Shown: positions 1 through 10,802, counted from the stretch's first letter. The stretch is DNA of 64,000 nt from Rhodovibrionaceae bacterium (GCA_028279885.1 JANQMX010000002.1:1-64000), one strand, 5' to 3'. The notes: generated by a model not told the origin, from the letters alone. Program-made: numbers and translations.

Positions 1-1
1 G

Positions 2-901
2 GAGCTCTGGCCGCGCCTCGGCAAACCCGGCTTCGTCCACCTGTTCGGCCGCTTCGGGAATGCGCAGATCGGCCCCATCTTCCTAGGCACCACCGGCACG
101 GTGTCCTTGGCTTGCGGCGCGATCGCCATCGTCATCATGGGCATGAACATGTGGGCCTCGGTCGGCTGGGACCCGGTGCAGTTCGTCCGCCAACTGCCCT
201 GGCTCGCGCTTGAGCCGCCGCCGCCGAAATACGGCCTGCAGATTCTGCCGCCCTTGCGCGAAGGCGGCTGGTGGCTGATCGCCGGCTTCTTCCTGACGGC
301 GTCCATCCTGCTGTGGTGGCTCAGAACCTACCGACGGGCGGTTGCCCTCGGGATGGGCACGCACGTCGCCTGGGCCTTCGCGGCCGCCATCTGGCTCTAC
401 CTCGTGCTCGGCTTCATCCGGCCCATCCTGATGGGAAGCTGGAGCGAGGCCGTGCCCTTCGGAATCCTGCCGCATCTCGATTGGACCGCGGCCTTCTCGA
501 TCCGCTACGGCAACCTCTTCTACAACCCCTTCCACTGTCTCTCGATCGTCTTTCTCTATGGCTCGACGCTGCTCTTCGCGATGCACGGCGGAACCATCCT
601 CTCCGTCTCCCGCCTCGGCGGCGACCGGGAACTGGATCAGATCTACGATCGCGGCACGGCGTCCGAGCGCGCCGCCCTGTTCTGGCGCTGGACCATGGGC
701 TTCAACGCCACCATGGAATCCATCCATCGCTGGGCATGGTGGTTCGCGGTGCTGACTCCGCTGACCGGCGGCATCGGTATCCTGCTGTCCGGAACGGTGG
801 TCGATAACTGGTACCTCTGGGGCATCAAGCACGGCATCGTGCCGCCCTATCCGGAGTATCACCAAGGCTTGACCGACCCGTCCATGGGAGCAGGGCAATG
901 A
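2..901 (+). CDS. pufM: Photosynthetic reaction centre M subunit (partial, 5' end outside window)
   Basis: M subunit of the type-2 photosynthetic reaction centre, an integral membrane protein binding half of the special-pair bacteriochlorophyll, the bacteriopheophytin and quinone sites and the non-haem iron. The frame is open from the first bases, so the start lies to the left. Visible landmarks are the NPFH segment with the special-pair histidine, AMHGGT with an iron-ligand histidine, and ESIHRWAWW with the last iron histidine. Several hydrophobic helices are present. The stop overlaps the pufC start by four bases (ATGA), so the two are translationally coupled. pufB, pufA and pufL presumably lie upstream, outside the window. 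Identification is by family motifs and order pufM-pufC. Confidence 0.97.
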   Translation, partial: ELWPRLGKPGFVHLFGRFGNAQIGPIFLGTTGTVSLACGAIAIVIMGMNMWASVGWDPVQFVRQLPWLALEPPPPKYGLQILPPLREGGWWLIAGFFLTASILLWWLRTYRRAVALGMGTHVAWAFAAAIWLYLVLGFIRPILMGSWSEAVPFGILPHLDWTAAFSIRYGNLFYNPFHCLSIVFLYGSTLLFAMHGGTILSVSRLGGDRELDQIYDRGTASERAALFWRWTMGFNATMESIHRWAWWFAVLTPLTGGIGILLSGTVVDNWYLWGIKHGIVPPYPEYHQGLTDPSMGAGQ

Positions 902-1977
902 TGAAGATCCCGCTGGGCCTCCTCGCGATCATCGCCGGCTTCCTGACCGTTGCGATGTTCACCACAGCCGGTTGGGATCTGCCGCCGACCGACGACGTAC
1001 AGACCGGCTTTCGCGGCACCGGCATGGTCCAGATCGACGATCGGGAGCAGGTCCGGCTCGAGCAGGCGATGAACCAGGTTCCGGAAGCGCCTTGGGAGCT
1101 CGACACCAGCGGCCCGCGAGCCGGCGATGTCTACGAGAACGTTCAGGTTCTGGGCGATCTGGGCGAAGACCAGTTCACCCGGCTGATGATTGCGGTCACC
1201 GAGTGGGTGTCTCCGGAAGAAGGCTGCACCTACTGCCACAATCCGGATAACCTGGCCGACGACAACGTCTACACCAAGATCGTCGCCCGGCGCATGTTCC
1301 AGATGACCCAGGCGATCAACTCCGGGTGGGACGCGCACGTCGCGGAGACAGGGGTCACCTGCTACACCTGCCACCGCGGCCAACCGGTACCGGAGTACAT
1401 CTGGTTCAAGGACGCCGGTGCCGTGCCGTCCGAGGGCATGCTGGGTTACGCCGCCGGCCAGAATACGGTGTCGATCGGCGCGACCTCGCTGCACACGGAC
1501 CCCTTCTCGGCCCTGCTCAATGACGACGGAGAGATCCGCGTCGAGGCGACCCAGGCGCTGCCCTCAGACCATGTGGCTTCGATCCAGGATACGGAGCGCA
1601 CCTTCTCCCTGATGATCCACATGAGCGAGGGCTTGGGGGTTAACTGCACCTATTGCCACAACAGCCGCGTCTTCAATGATTGGGCGGAGAGCACGCCGCA
1701 ACGCATGACCGCCTGGTTCGGCATCCAGATGGTGCGGGAGATCAACCAGGATTATCTCGAGCCGCTGACCGGGGTCTTCCCCGAAGAACGTCTCGGGCCG
1801 CTCGGCGACGTGGCCAAGACCAACTGCACGACCTGCCATCAAGGCGTGAACAAGCCGCTGCTCGGTGCGCCGATGGCGGCCGACTATCCGAGCCTCTGGG
1901 TGCCGCCGCAATCGGCCGCCCTCATCCCGGGCTCAAGCGTTCCGACGCAGATACGCAGCGAGGTTGTCAGCGAGTAG
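898..1977 (+). CDS. pufC: Reaction-centre tetrahaem cytochrome c subunit
   Basis: Periplasmic four-haem cytochrome that re-reduces the photo-oxidised special pair. The 359-residue product has four CxxCH sites at about residues 110-114, 155-159, 250-254 and 310-314, in the usual two-pair arrangement, with methionines in the helices preceding or following each site as expected sixth ligands. Residues 5-25 are a hydrophobic N-terminal segment ending [10 protein letters not shown]. There is no lipobox cysteine, so the protein is probably held by an uncleaved transmembrane anchor, not by a lipid as in some relatives. It starts inside the pufM stop (ATGA) and is followed by a hairpin, so it is the last puf gene. 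Confidence 0.97.
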   Translation: MMKIPLGLLAIIAGFLTVAMFTTAGWDLPPTDDVQTGFRGTGMVQIDDREQVRLEQAMNQVPEAPWELDTSGPRAGDVYENVQVLGDLGEDQFTRLMIAVTEWVSPEEGCTYCHNPDNLADDNVYTKIVARRMFQMTQAINSGWDAHVAETGVTCYTCHRGQPVPEYIWFKDAGAVPSEGMLGYAAGQNTVSIGATSLHTDPFSALLNDDGEIRVEATQALPSDHVASIQDTERTFSLMIHMSEGLGVNCTYCHNSRVFNDWAESTPQRMTAWFGIQMVREINQDYLEPLTGVFPEERLGPLGDVAKTNCTTCHQGVNKPLLGAPMAADYPSLWVPPQSAALIPGSSVPTQIRSEVVSE

Positions 1978-2011
1978 CCGCTGACCAAAGGAACGAGTCG
2001 CCCTCAACTCT

Positions 2012-2037
2012 GGCCGCAGCCCTTCGGGTGAGCGGCC
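2012..2037 (+). terminator. Hairpin after pufC, probable puf terminator
   Basis: GGCCGC at 2012-2017 pairs with GCGGCC at 2032-2037, and an inner CCC-ttc-GGG pairs in the loop. A moderately T-rich stretch (atctctttgtcc) follows. It lies in the short gap between convergent pufC and tspO and could act in both directions. The U-tract is imperfect. Confidence 0.5.
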
Positions 2038-2058
2038 ATCTCTTTGTCCGCTTTTCGT

Positions 2059-2577
2059 TCAACCGAAGGGCTGGTTGAGGCGGACGATCTCGAGGTTGAG
2101 GAAGGCCGCGATGCTGACCCAGAGGAGATAGGGCACCAGCAGCAGGGCAGCGATACGCGCGCGCCGCCAGAGCACGACGATCAAGGTGGCGATCGCGGCC
2201 CAGAGGAAGACGACCTCGAACAGCGACCAGTCCGGCCGCTTGAGTGAGAAGAACAGCGCCGACCAGGCGATGTTGAGGATGCCGGTCAGCAGATAGAGGA
2301 TGATGATGGCGGCGCGCGCACCGCGGTTGCGCACCGCCCACCAGGCGTTTGCGACCGACAGTGCCGCCAGCGCGAAGATCACCGTCCAGATCGGCGCGAA
2401 GGCCCAGTCGGGCGGTTTCCAGCCCGGCTTGGCGAGGGCCTGATACCAGGGCCCCACGTCGGTCATGCTGCCGCCGATCGCGGCGACCGCCAAGGCAGCC
2501 AGCGCGCCGAGGCCGAGGGGAAGCCAGGAGCGCCGACCCTTGGTCGCGGCCTCTCCCAGCTCCCGGCTCTGAATCAC
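2059..2577 (-). CDS. tspO: TspO/MBR family membrane protein
   Basis: Small membrane protein of the TspO (tryptophan-rich sensory protein / peripheral benzodiazepine receptor) family. In purple bacteria TspO binds tetrapyrroles and dampens pigment gene expression under oxygen. The 172-residue product has about five hydrophobic helices and the family signatures WYQALAKPGWKPPDWAF, an APIWT-type turn and NIAWSALFF. The GTG start at 2577 overlaps the bchP stop as GTGA, which decides it over longer in-frame extensions that run into bchP. Its place at the end of a bch operon fits a role in tetrapyrrole sensing or export. The function of this copy is inferred from family membership. Confidence 0.88.
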   Translation of the reverse strand: MIQSRELGEAATKGRRSWLPLGLGALAALAVAAIGGSMTDVGPWYQALAKPGWKPPDWAFAPIWTVIFALAALSVANAWWAVRNRGARAAIIILYLLTGILNIAWSALFFSLKRPDWSLFEVVFLWAAIATLIVVLWRRARIAALLLVPYLLWVSIAAFLNLEIVRLNQPFG

Positions 2578-3806
2578 GGCGAGACGACGCGCAGCAGGTG
2601 CGCCATGTCCTTGATGAAGATGCGCAGGTGCGCTCCGGGACGGGCCTTCACCAGCTTCTTCTCCATATAGGCCTGCCAGGTGAGGTACTGGACGTCCGGG
2701 TCTTGGCAGATCGAGACGAAGCGCTCGCGGCGTCTGTCGGTCGAGTACCAGAATTTCTGCATCATGCCGAGGATCCAGAAGACTCGGCCATGCTCCCGCA
2801 TGAAGCGCTTGCGCGCCTGCTTGAGCAGGCGGACGTCGCCCGCGACGAGCGCTTCCGCCGCCGCTTGCGCGACCATCTGACCGCAAAGCATGGCATAGTA
2901 GATGCCCTCGCCGGAGGCCGGCGCCACGACGCCGGCGGCGTCGCCGGCGGCAATCACGTCACGGCCGTTGTCCCAACGCTTGAGCGGCTTGAGCGGGATG
3001 GGTGCGCCTTCCCGCCGGATGGTGTCGTTGCCCTCCATGCCGGTCTGCCCGCGTAGGGCGGCGACGGCGCCGCGCAGGGGGAAGCCCTTGTTGGCGGAAC
3101 CGACGCCGACCGAGGTCTGTGCGCCGTGCGGGAAGACCCAGGCATAGAAGTCGGGCGACAGCTTGCCTTGGTAGTAGACGTCGCAGCGGTCGCCGGCGAA
3201 GGCGTCCGAGCTCTCTTCCGGCGAGGCGACGATCTCGTGATAGGCGAAGACGCAGGGCACGTTCTCCGCATTGGGGATGCCGGCCTGCTTGGCGACCTGG
3301 GAGCGGGCGCCGTCGGCGGCAATCACCAGCTTGGCGCGCGCCTGACGCAGCCCCTGGCTGTTGCGCCCGGCGCCCGTGCTGTAGGCGATGACGGCCTCGC
3401 CCTCGGCATTGCGCGAAAAGCACTCGAAGCGGCCGGTCCGGCGAACGGCGCCGTCTTGCGCGGCGCGTTCGCGCAGCCATTCGTCGAACTCGCAGCGGTC
3501 GACCATGCCGACGTAGCCACCCTCGATCGGCATATCCACGGCCTTGTCGCTCGGCGAGACCATGCGGGCCGAGGTGATGCGGGCCTTCAGCAGGTGGTTG
3601 GGAATGGCGAAGTCTCGAATGAGCCGAGGCGGAACGGCACCGCCGCAGGGCTTGATGCGCCCGGCGCGATCGAGCAGCAGGACCGAGTGGCCGTCCTTGG
3701 CCAGCGTGCTGGCTGCGGTGGCGCCTGCCGGCCCTCCGCCGACAACGATAACATCGAAGACCTCATCGGTCGGCTGGTCCAAGCTTGCCTCTGTCCGCTC
3801 GCTCAT
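2574..3806 (-). CDS. bchP: Geranylgeranyl diphosphate / geranylgeranyl-bacteriochlorophyll reductase
   Basis: Flavoprotein that reduces the geranylgeranyl tail of bacteriochlorophyll a to phytyl in three NADPH-dependent steps. The 410-residue product opens with a Rossmann FAD motif VIVVGGGPAGATAA (about residues 19-32), followed by the conserved KPCGGAVPPR stretch. A second FAD-binding segment, AAGDAAGVVAPASGEGI, lies about two thirds along. Length and motifs match BchP/ChlP. It lies in the leftward run bchG - BCD transporter - bchP - tspO, the order seen in many purple bacteria, and its stop overlaps tspO. Confidence 0.95.
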   Translation of the reverse strand: MSERTEASLDQPTDEVFDVIVVGGGPAGATAASTLAKDGHSVLLLDRAGRIKPCGGAVPPRLIRDFAIPNHLLKARITSARMVSPSDKAVDMPIEGGYVGMVDRCEFDEWLRERAAQDGAVRRTGRFECFSRNAEGEAVIAYSTGAGRNSQGLRQARAKLVIAADGARSQVAKQAGIPNAENVPCVFAYHEIVASPEESSDAFAGDRCDVYYQGKLSPDFYAWVFPHGAQTSVGVGSANKGFPLRGAVAALRGQTGMEGNDTIRREGAPIPLKPLKRWDNGRDVIAAGDAAGVVAPASGEGIYYAMLCGQMVAQAAAEALVAGDVRLLKQARKRFMREHGRVFWILGMMQKFWYSTDRRRERFVSICQDPDVQYLTWQAYMEKKLVKARPGAHLRIFIKDMAHLLRVVSP

Positions 3807-3835
3807 CGCGTTTTTCTCCTTTGGCTCGTTCCGGC

Positions 3836-5164
3836 TTAGCCGGCGGCGGATACGCTCAGTTGTGTGTTGCGCAGATCTGCGTCCTGTCGGCGGGTCAGCC
3901 CGACCGCCAGGTGCGCCGCCACCAGGAACAGCAGCGCTTCGCAGAGGAAGACCGTGGCGTAGGCCGCGGCCGGGGACTCGATGAACAGGCGCGCCACGTC
4001 GATGGCCGCGGTGCCGAGGAAGCCGCCCAGACCGAAGGCAACCGCCTGCGCTGCGCCCCAGAGGCCCATGCGGACGCCTTCGCGGGCGCCCTGTCCGGCG
4101 GTGGCGAGGCTCATCATCGAGCCGATCGCGGCCACGGCGAAGCAGCCGTTGGCGACGCCCAGGATGAAAATCGAGGGTTGCAGCGGCCAGCTTCCGCCGA
4201 TCAGCCCGCCGACGCCGATGTTGGCGATGGCCAAGGCCGAGGCGATGCAGCCGCCGACGATCCAGGCATGGAGTGAGCCGATGCGCCGGCTGCGCAGCCA
4301 GCTGCCGACGATGCCGACGATCAGCATGCCGACGAACACGCCACCGTGCTGCACGCCGGCCAGCTTGGTCGACTCGCCCGGCGTCAGGCCGAACACCGTG
4401 CCGGCGAAGGGTTCGAGAATCAGGTCTTGCGCGCTATAGGCCAGCATCGAGACGAAGACGAAGATGGCGAAGCGCCGCGCCGCCGGCTCTGCCCAGACAT
4501 GGGTCAGCGCTTCGCGGAAGGAGGCATCGGCGCGCGGCCGTTCGGCTGCGGTTGCCGGCCGAGACTGGCCTTCGACTCCGGCGATGGCGATCAGGGTCAG
4601 CAGGAAGGCGGCGAGCGAGACGCTGCCCGAAACCACGACCAGGCGCGTGAAGGAGAAGGGGTCGAGGAAGTGGCCGGCCACGGTTGCCGTGACGACGAAG
4701 CCGGCGATCATCATCAGCCACACGGTGGTGGCCGCCGCCGCTCGGCGTTCAGGCGCGACGTTGGTCGCCAAGAGGGTCAAGAGCGCGGTGCCGGAGGCGC
4801 CGACACCGCCGCCGATCAGGACGAAGGCCAGGGTGGCCAGCGCGATGCCGCCAACGGTGTTGGTGGCCATCCAGGCGGTCGCGGCGGCGGCCATCAGTCC
4901 ACCGAGGGCCAGCACCGCCATGCCGCCGACGATCCAAGGGGTACGCCGGCCGCCCTTGTCGGAGCCGTAGCCCCAGCGCGGCCGCATGATCTGCAGCGCA
5001 TAGTGCAGCGCGACCAGAGCCCCCGGCAGCATGGCCGGCAGCATCAGCTCGACCACCATCACGCGGTTGATGGTCGAGGTGGTCAGGACGACGATGGCGC
5101 CGAGCGCAGTCTGCACGAGACCCAGGCGGACGATGCCGAACCAGCCGAGGGTCGCGTGGCTCAT
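3836..5164 (-). CDS. BCD-family MFS protein (PucC/LhaA-like; equivalent of orf428/bch2)
   Basis: Twelve-helix major facilitator of the bacteriochlorophyll delivery (BCD) family, 442 residues. Family members include PucC and LhaA and are needed to assemble light-harvesting complexes. The N-terminus contains TTSTINRVMVVELMLPAMLP, matching the family hallmark TLNRVMIVEL seen in the second family member of this window at 17828-19282. Its position between bchG and bchP is that of orf428 (bch2) in Rhodobacter. It starts four bases after bchG stops, so the two are probably co-translated. Whether it serves LH1 or another complex cannot be told from sequence. Confidence 0.9.
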   Translation of the reverse strand: MSHATLGWFGIVRLGLVQTALGAIVVLTTSTINRVMVVELMLPAMLPGALVALHYALQIMRPRWGYGSDKGGRRTPWIVGGMAVLALGGLMAAAATAWMATNTVGGIALATLAFVLIGGGVGASGTALLTLLATNVAPERRAAAATTVWLMMIAGFVVTATVAGHFLDPFSFTRLVVVSGSVSLAAFLLTLIAIAGVEGQSRPATAAERPRADASFREALTHVWAEPAARRFAIFVFVSMLAYSAQDLILEPFAGTVFGLTPGESTKLAGVQHGGVFVGMLIVGIVGSWLRSRRIGSLHAWIVGGCIASALAIANIGVGGLIGGSWPLQPSIFILGVANGCFAVAAIGSMMSLATAGQGAREGVRMGLWGAAQAVAFGLGGFLGTAAIDVARLFIESPAAAYATVFLCEALLFLVAAHLAVGLTRRQDADLRNTQLSVSAAG

Positions 5165-5168
5165 GGTC

Positions 5169-6092
5169 TCAGCCTCCCTGCGCCAGCGCGGCCATGTCGG
5201 GGCGAATGGCGAAGGCGCTGACCAGCATGCCGATGACGTAGAGGGTGGTCCCCGTTGCGTTGTACCAGGGGGCGTACTTGCGCGGATCCTGGATCAGCCG
5301 GGCCATCAGGGCGAGTTGCACCATCAGAAGCGAGGCGACGATGGCGGCATGGACCGGATGGCCCCAATCGATAAGGAACCACATCACCGCGAGCTGCGGG
5401 ACGGTCATGACGATGCAGGCCAAGCGAGCGGCGCCGGCGACACCGAGCTGCACCGGCAAGGAGCGCACGCCCATCCGCCGGTCGCCTTCGATCGCCTTGA
5501 AATCGTTCAAGGTCATGATGCCGTGGGCGCCGAGGGAATAGAGGCCGGCCAGCACGACGATCTTCCAATCCGGTGCCGCCGCCATCATCAGCGCCGCCCC
5601 GGTGAACCAGGGAATGCCTTCGTAGGAAATCGCCACGGCCGAATTGCCCCACCAGCCGTTCAGCTTCAGGCGCGCCGGCGGCATGGAGTACGCCCAGGCC
5701 AGCACCAGGCCTAGGACAGCGGCATAGAAGACCCAGACGCCGAGCACCCAGGCGACCGCGAGCGAGAGAATGGACCAGACGATCGCCGTGTAGAGGCCCC
5801 AACGCCCGGGCACGCGGCCCGACGGTATCGGGCGGTTCGGCTCGTTGATCGCATCGACATGGCGGTCGAACCAGTCGTTCACCGCTTGGCTGGTGGCGCA
5901 AACCAGGGGGCCCGCCAGAGCGATTCCGAGAAGGATTTCCCACCAGCGTTCGGCCAGCGGCACGCCGGAGGAGACCACGCCGCACATCAAGGCCCACATC
6001 GGCGCAAACCAAGTTATCGGCTTGAGCAACTGCAGCAGGGCAGCAGGCTCAGGCAGGCTGCGCGAGGTTGGCCGGATGACATGATCGCTCAT
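5169..6092 (-). CDS. bchG: Bacteriochlorophyll synthase (prenyltransferase)
   Basis: UbiA-family membrane prenyltransferase that esterifies bacteriochlorophyllide a with geranylgeranyl diphosphate. The 307-residue product is highly hydrophobic. It has the first Asp-rich site in NDWFDRHVDAINEPNRPIPSGR (about residues 72-93) and the second in NDFKAIEGDRRMGVRSLP, both typical of BchG/ChlG. It is the first gene of the leftward block bchG-BCD transporter-bchP-tspO. A consensus PpsR box and a TTGACA hexamer lie 30-47 bases before its start, so repression by PpsR is likely. Confidence 0.96.
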   Translation of the reverse strand: MSDHVIRPTSRSLPEPAALLQLLKPITWFAPMWALMCGVVSSGVPLAERWWEILLGIALAGPLVCATSQAVNDWFDRHVDAINEPNRPIPSGRVPGRWGLYTAIVWSILSLAVAWVLGVWVFYAAVLGLVLAWAYSMPPARLKLNGWWGNSAVAISYEGIPWFTGAALMMAAAPDWKIVVLAGLYSLGAHGIMTLNDFKAIEGDRRMGVRSLPVQLGVAGAARLACIVMTVPQLAVMWFLIDWGHPVHAAIVASLLMVQLALMARLIQDPRKYAPWYNATGTTLYVIGMLVSAFAIRPDMAALAQGG

Positions 6093-6121
6093 GCCTGTAG
6101 CTTGGAATTGACGGTAAAAAG

Positions 6122-6139
6122 TGTCAAGTTAAACTGACA
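6122..6139 (-). promoter_or_regulatory. PpsR/CrtJ operator in the bchG promoter
   Basis: The 18-mer TGTCAAGTTAAACTGACA is an exact TGT-N12-ACA match to the PpsR/CrtJ consensus. Read toward bchG it ends in TTGACA, a perfect -35 hexamer; the downstream -10 is poorly defined. A second imperfect half-box (TGT-N12-ACG) lies at 6096-6113, nearer the gene, as expected for cooperative paired sites. The site falls between divergently placed bchG and the 3' end of ppsR. Confidence 0.75.
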
Positions 6140-6206
6140 GTCATCCAGCGCGAAAGTTTGCCGCGGCCGTGACGCACAACGGCGGCTTTACCGGTCGGAA
6201 ATGGGA

Positions 6207-7649
6207 CTACTGGATGTCTTGGCTGGCGACGCTGATGCCGTAGCGGCGGAGCTTGGCGTAGAGGCTCTGCCGGCTCAGGCCGAGCATCTGTGCCGCCGAT
6301 GCCCGGTTGTCTCCGGTCAACTTCAGCGCGGCCTCGATGCACAGCCGCTCAATGATATCGGTCGCTTCTCGCACCAGCTCTTTCAGTGGGACGCGCCCGA
6401 CCAGCTCGGTCAGCTGATCGACCGACTGCGGCAGCTCCTGGTTCATGCGGAAGTCGAGCCCGACACGACGGCCGACGTTGCGAATCACGAAGCCGACGCA
6501 AGGCTCCTCGCCGTTCTCTACCGAGACGGCCGAGATCTCGATCTCGTCGGTGGTGCCGAGCTCCGAATGCAGCACCGAACCGTAGTTGTTGATGGCGCCA
6601 TGATCGCGCAGGGCCTTGGACAGGATCTGAGTGTCGACACCGGGGCGCCCCACCCAGCGTTCGATCGACTGGCCTTTGGCCTGCGCCTCGCTGGCCAGCT
6701 GAACCATCTCAAGAAAGGCGGCATTGGCCGTCAGGATGCGCCAGGTCGGATCGGTGACGACGAAGCCGTCGGGCATATGCTCCATCACCTTGAGCGCTCG
6801 CGGCTCGGTCTTGAGCAGGTTCACATCGCTAAGAACGCCGCGCAGCGGATGCAGACGAACCAGGAAGTGCGCCGTCCGCTCCTGCCGGAACAGCGTGGCC
6901 GAGACGCTGAGTTGCCGATCGTTCGCCGCAAGCGCGGCATTCACCTCGTCGCCGCGCCCGATTGCCCGCGCCGTGGCCAAGAGCGCTTCCAGTCCCGCCC
7001 GGCTCGCTGTCCCGAACATCTCCATGAAAGACTTGCCGACCAGCGTTCTTTCGTCGCCCTCCAGCAGGTCGCCGACCGCGGGATTGGCATCGACGACGCT
7101 CATGGTGTTGGCGTCGACGATGACGACGGCCTCCGAGGAGATCTGGAACAGCAGGCGATAACGGGTTTCCGCATGGCGCAGGCGCGCGTACTCGCGCTCC
7201 ATCGATTGCTGGAATCCCATGAAGCGCTGCTGGGTGGCCGCGACCGCGGTCAAATCCCGGCCGATCGCGACAATCCGGCCGCAGGTACCGGCCTGAAGCG
7301 CTGTATAGCGGATCGGCGTTGTTAGATTCTCGGCCGCGAGATGATTGATTTCTCGCCAGCGGGTCGGTTCCTCTCCCTTGGCCGCCTTCATCAGGCTGTC
7401 GACTTTGGCGCGGCTTTCCGCCGTCACCGTGTCGACCCAGGGATAGCCGATCCAGCGCCGAACGTCCTCCAGCCCGCCGCCCTCGGTACCGAGGGCTACG
7501 TCGCAGATCGTTCCGTCAGGGTCGAGGAGCAGGGCGATATCGGATGCCGTGGCGATCAGTCGTGCCGCCATGTCAGCATCGAGATCTCCAAGAGCCGATT
7601 TTGGTTCGCTGAAAGGTATTATATCGTCTTGAGAGGCCCGATGCTCCAT
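6207..7649 (-). CDS. ppsR: Transcriptional repressor of photosynthesis genes PpsR/CrtJ
   Basis: Redox- and light-responsive repressor of bch, crt and puc genes under aerobic conditions. The 480-residue product has an N-terminal region, PAS-like domains (about 30-140, 160-275 and 285-395) joined by a helix at 140-165, and a C-terminal Fis-type helix-turn-helix (GDNRASAAQMLGLSRQSLY, about 446-464). Length and layout match PpsR. Cysteines are C49, C123, C384 and C437; C437 sits in the DNA-binding domain, like the redox cysteine of CrtJ. No cysteine lies between 124 and 383, so the PAS-domain partner (C251 in R. sphaeroides) is missing. It is seven bases downstream of aerR/ppaA and probably co-transcribed with it. 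Confidence 0.95.
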   Translation of the reverse strand: MEHRASQDDIIPFSEPKSALGDLDADMAARLIATASDIALLLDPDGTICDVALGTEGGGLEDVRRWIGYPWVDTVTAESRAKVDSLMKAAKGEEPTRWREINHLAAENLTTPIRYTALQAGTCGRIVAIGRDLTAVAATQQRFMGFQQSMEREYARLRHAETRYRLLFQISSEAVVIVDANTMSVVDANPAVGDLLEGDERTLVGKSFMEMFGTASRAGLEALLATARAIGRGDEVNAALAANDRQLSVSATLFRQERTAHFLVRLHPLRGVLSDVNLLKTEPRALKVMEHMPDGFVVTDPTWRILTANAAFLEMVQLASEAQAKGQSIERWVGRPGVDTQILSKALRDHGAINNYGSVLHSELGTTDEIEISAVSVENGEEPCVGFVIRNVGRRVGLDFRMNQELPQSVDQLTELVGRVPLKELVREATDIIERLCIEAALKLTGDNRASAAQMLGLSRQSLYAKLRRYGISVASQDIQ

Positions 7650-7656
7650 TGCGTCC

Positions 7657-8616
7657 CTACAGTCTCTTCGCGCGAGGTGCTCCTCCCATCGCGCGTCTGG
7701 AGGCCAGCAGCTTGTCTGCCAGCAACACTGCCTGAGGGGCGTTGCCCGCTATTCCGTCCGCATCGATCTGCGAGGATAGTTCAGGCTGTCGCTCGAAAGC
7801 GGACCCACCGACAATTACGATCAAGTTGGGGTTACACGACGAACGCCGCAGGCGCCCGATAGCAGACTGCAAGGTATCCAGCAAGTCCTCGCAGGCGAGG
7901 GAAAAGCCAATCAAGGCAATCCACTCGTCTCGGACGGCCGCTTCTGCCGAGCCATTCATCTGCCGTGTCGCCACCAACTCCCAACCGGCGCGCCGGAAGA
8001 AGTGCTCCACCATGGACACGCCGAAGCTGTGCTGCTCGCCTGGGGCAGGCAGCAGCATCGCCCGGCGCCTTGGGTGTGCCTCGTCCGTTGCATAGGGCTC
8101 GAAGTCTGGCGTCAAGTGATGAAGAATCTGCTGCAGCTTCGCCAAGCCGATGGTCACGTCGACAAAGCTCCACTCGTCGGCGAGCCAAAGATCGCCCATC
8201 AGGTGAGCGGTCGGCCCGAGGAGATCGAGAAAGATCGAATCCAGGGATGCGTATTCCGCGCGCAACAGCTCGACGTGAGCCAAGGCGACACCGACATCGT
8301 GGTTGAGCACCAGCTCGGCGAAAGCCTGCACGTCATCCGCGGTGATCGGCGGCGTGCCGCCGTCTGCCGTGACGTGCGTGTGGGACTCGCCACTGTGTGC
8401 CAGCTTCAACCGTGGGATGATCTCACCTTCTATGGTGCGCGCCAGTCGCGCGCCTTGCTCTGCATCCAGTGCGGTCTCCGCACTGCTGTGGCTATCGAGA
8501 CGGTCGCCAGTAGCCTTTTTATTGTGTTCTGGGCTGTCGACGCGGTGCGTGCCTTCAGCACCGCCATGCTCGGAGACTGACTGGCCTAGCCGGAAATCCT
8601 TAATCACTCGGCCCAT
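7657..8616 (-). CDS. aerR: B12-binding photosynthesis regulator AerR/PpaA
   Basis: AerR/PpaA is an antirepressor-type partner of CrtJ/PpsR that binds cobalamin through a SCHIC-type domain. The 319-residue product carries the conserved segment ARTIEGEIIPRLKLAH (about 59-74), the helical block with LLGPTAHLMGDLW (about 132-144), and the cobalamin-fold loop GEQHSFG with candidate axial ligand H196. A predicted nucleotide-fold end, VIVGGSAFE, follows. The ATG at 8616 has a strong Shine-Dalgarno (ggggagga). The first ~55 residues are a poorly conserved extension, so an internal start producing a short isoform, as known for AerR, is possible. ppsR follows directly. Confidence 0.9.
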   Translation of the reverse strand: MGRVIKDFRLGQSVSEHGGAEGTHRVDSPEHNKKATGDRLDSHSSAETALDAEQGARLARTIEGEIIPRLKLAHSGESHTHVTADGGTPPITADDVQAFAELVLNHDVGVALAHVELLRAEYASLDSIFLDLLGPTAHLMGDLWLADEWSFVDVTIGLAKLQQILHHLTPDFEPYATDEAHPRRRAMLLPAPGEQHSFGVSMVEHFFRRAGWELVATRQMNGSAEAAVRDEWIALIGFSLACEDLLDTLQSAIGRLRRSSCNPNLIVIVGGSAFERQPELSSQIDADGIAGNAPQAVLLADKLLASRRAMGGAPRAKRL

Positions 8617-8719
8617 TTGCGGTCCTCCCCGCCCTCTGTTTTGCGACTTCAGCCTGTAGGCTGCGCGCTTTTTCAGACCATTACCTCACCACGACCGGGG
8701 TTTCCTGTCTATTCGAAAA

Positions 8720-8737
8720 CGTCAACCAAGCCTGACA
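8720..8737. promoter_or_regulatory. PpsR-like operator near the aerR start
   Basis: CGTCAACCAAGCCTGACA is a one-mismatch TGT-N12-ACA box (first base C). It lies in the aerR-bchF spacer, about 104 bases before aerR and 150 bases from the second box at 8888. Read leftward it contains TTGACG, but no good -10 is visible at the right distance. The rest of the 348-base spacer (8617-8964) shows no gene. Confidence 0.5.
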
Positions 8738-8887
8738 CTCGTACTCCAGCCTGTGGAAATGTGGCTCGTTCAGGCAGCAAATCGACGTTCTCCCTCCGGT
8801 TTCGAGGCAATCGCCAAGCACTAGGGCGGAACTCCGAACTCGCGCCTAGTCTAGCGTTAGAAATATCCAAATGTAAAGTTCGATGAA

Positions 8888-8928
8888 CGTCAAGTTTGGT
8901 TGACACCCGCAGGAAAGCCGACTTAAAT
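8888..8928 (+). promoter_or_regulatory. bchF superoperon promoter with overlapping PpsR box
   Basis: A perfect -35 TTGACA (8900-8905), a 17-base spacer and a -10 TTAAAT (8923-8928) form a strong vegetative-type promoter. The box CGTCAAGTTTGGTTGACA (8888-8905, perfect GTCAA-N6-TTGAC inverted repeat, one mismatch to TGT-N12-ACA) ends on the -35. PpsR bound there would block RNA polymerase. Transcription would start near 8935, about 30 bases before bchF. Confidence 0.78.
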
Positions 8929-8964
8929 TCCGTCTTGTCAGTGCACCAATTCGGGAGCCAGGGC

Positions 8965-10796
<1,832 letters not shown>

Positions 10797-10802
10797 ACGG
10801 CG

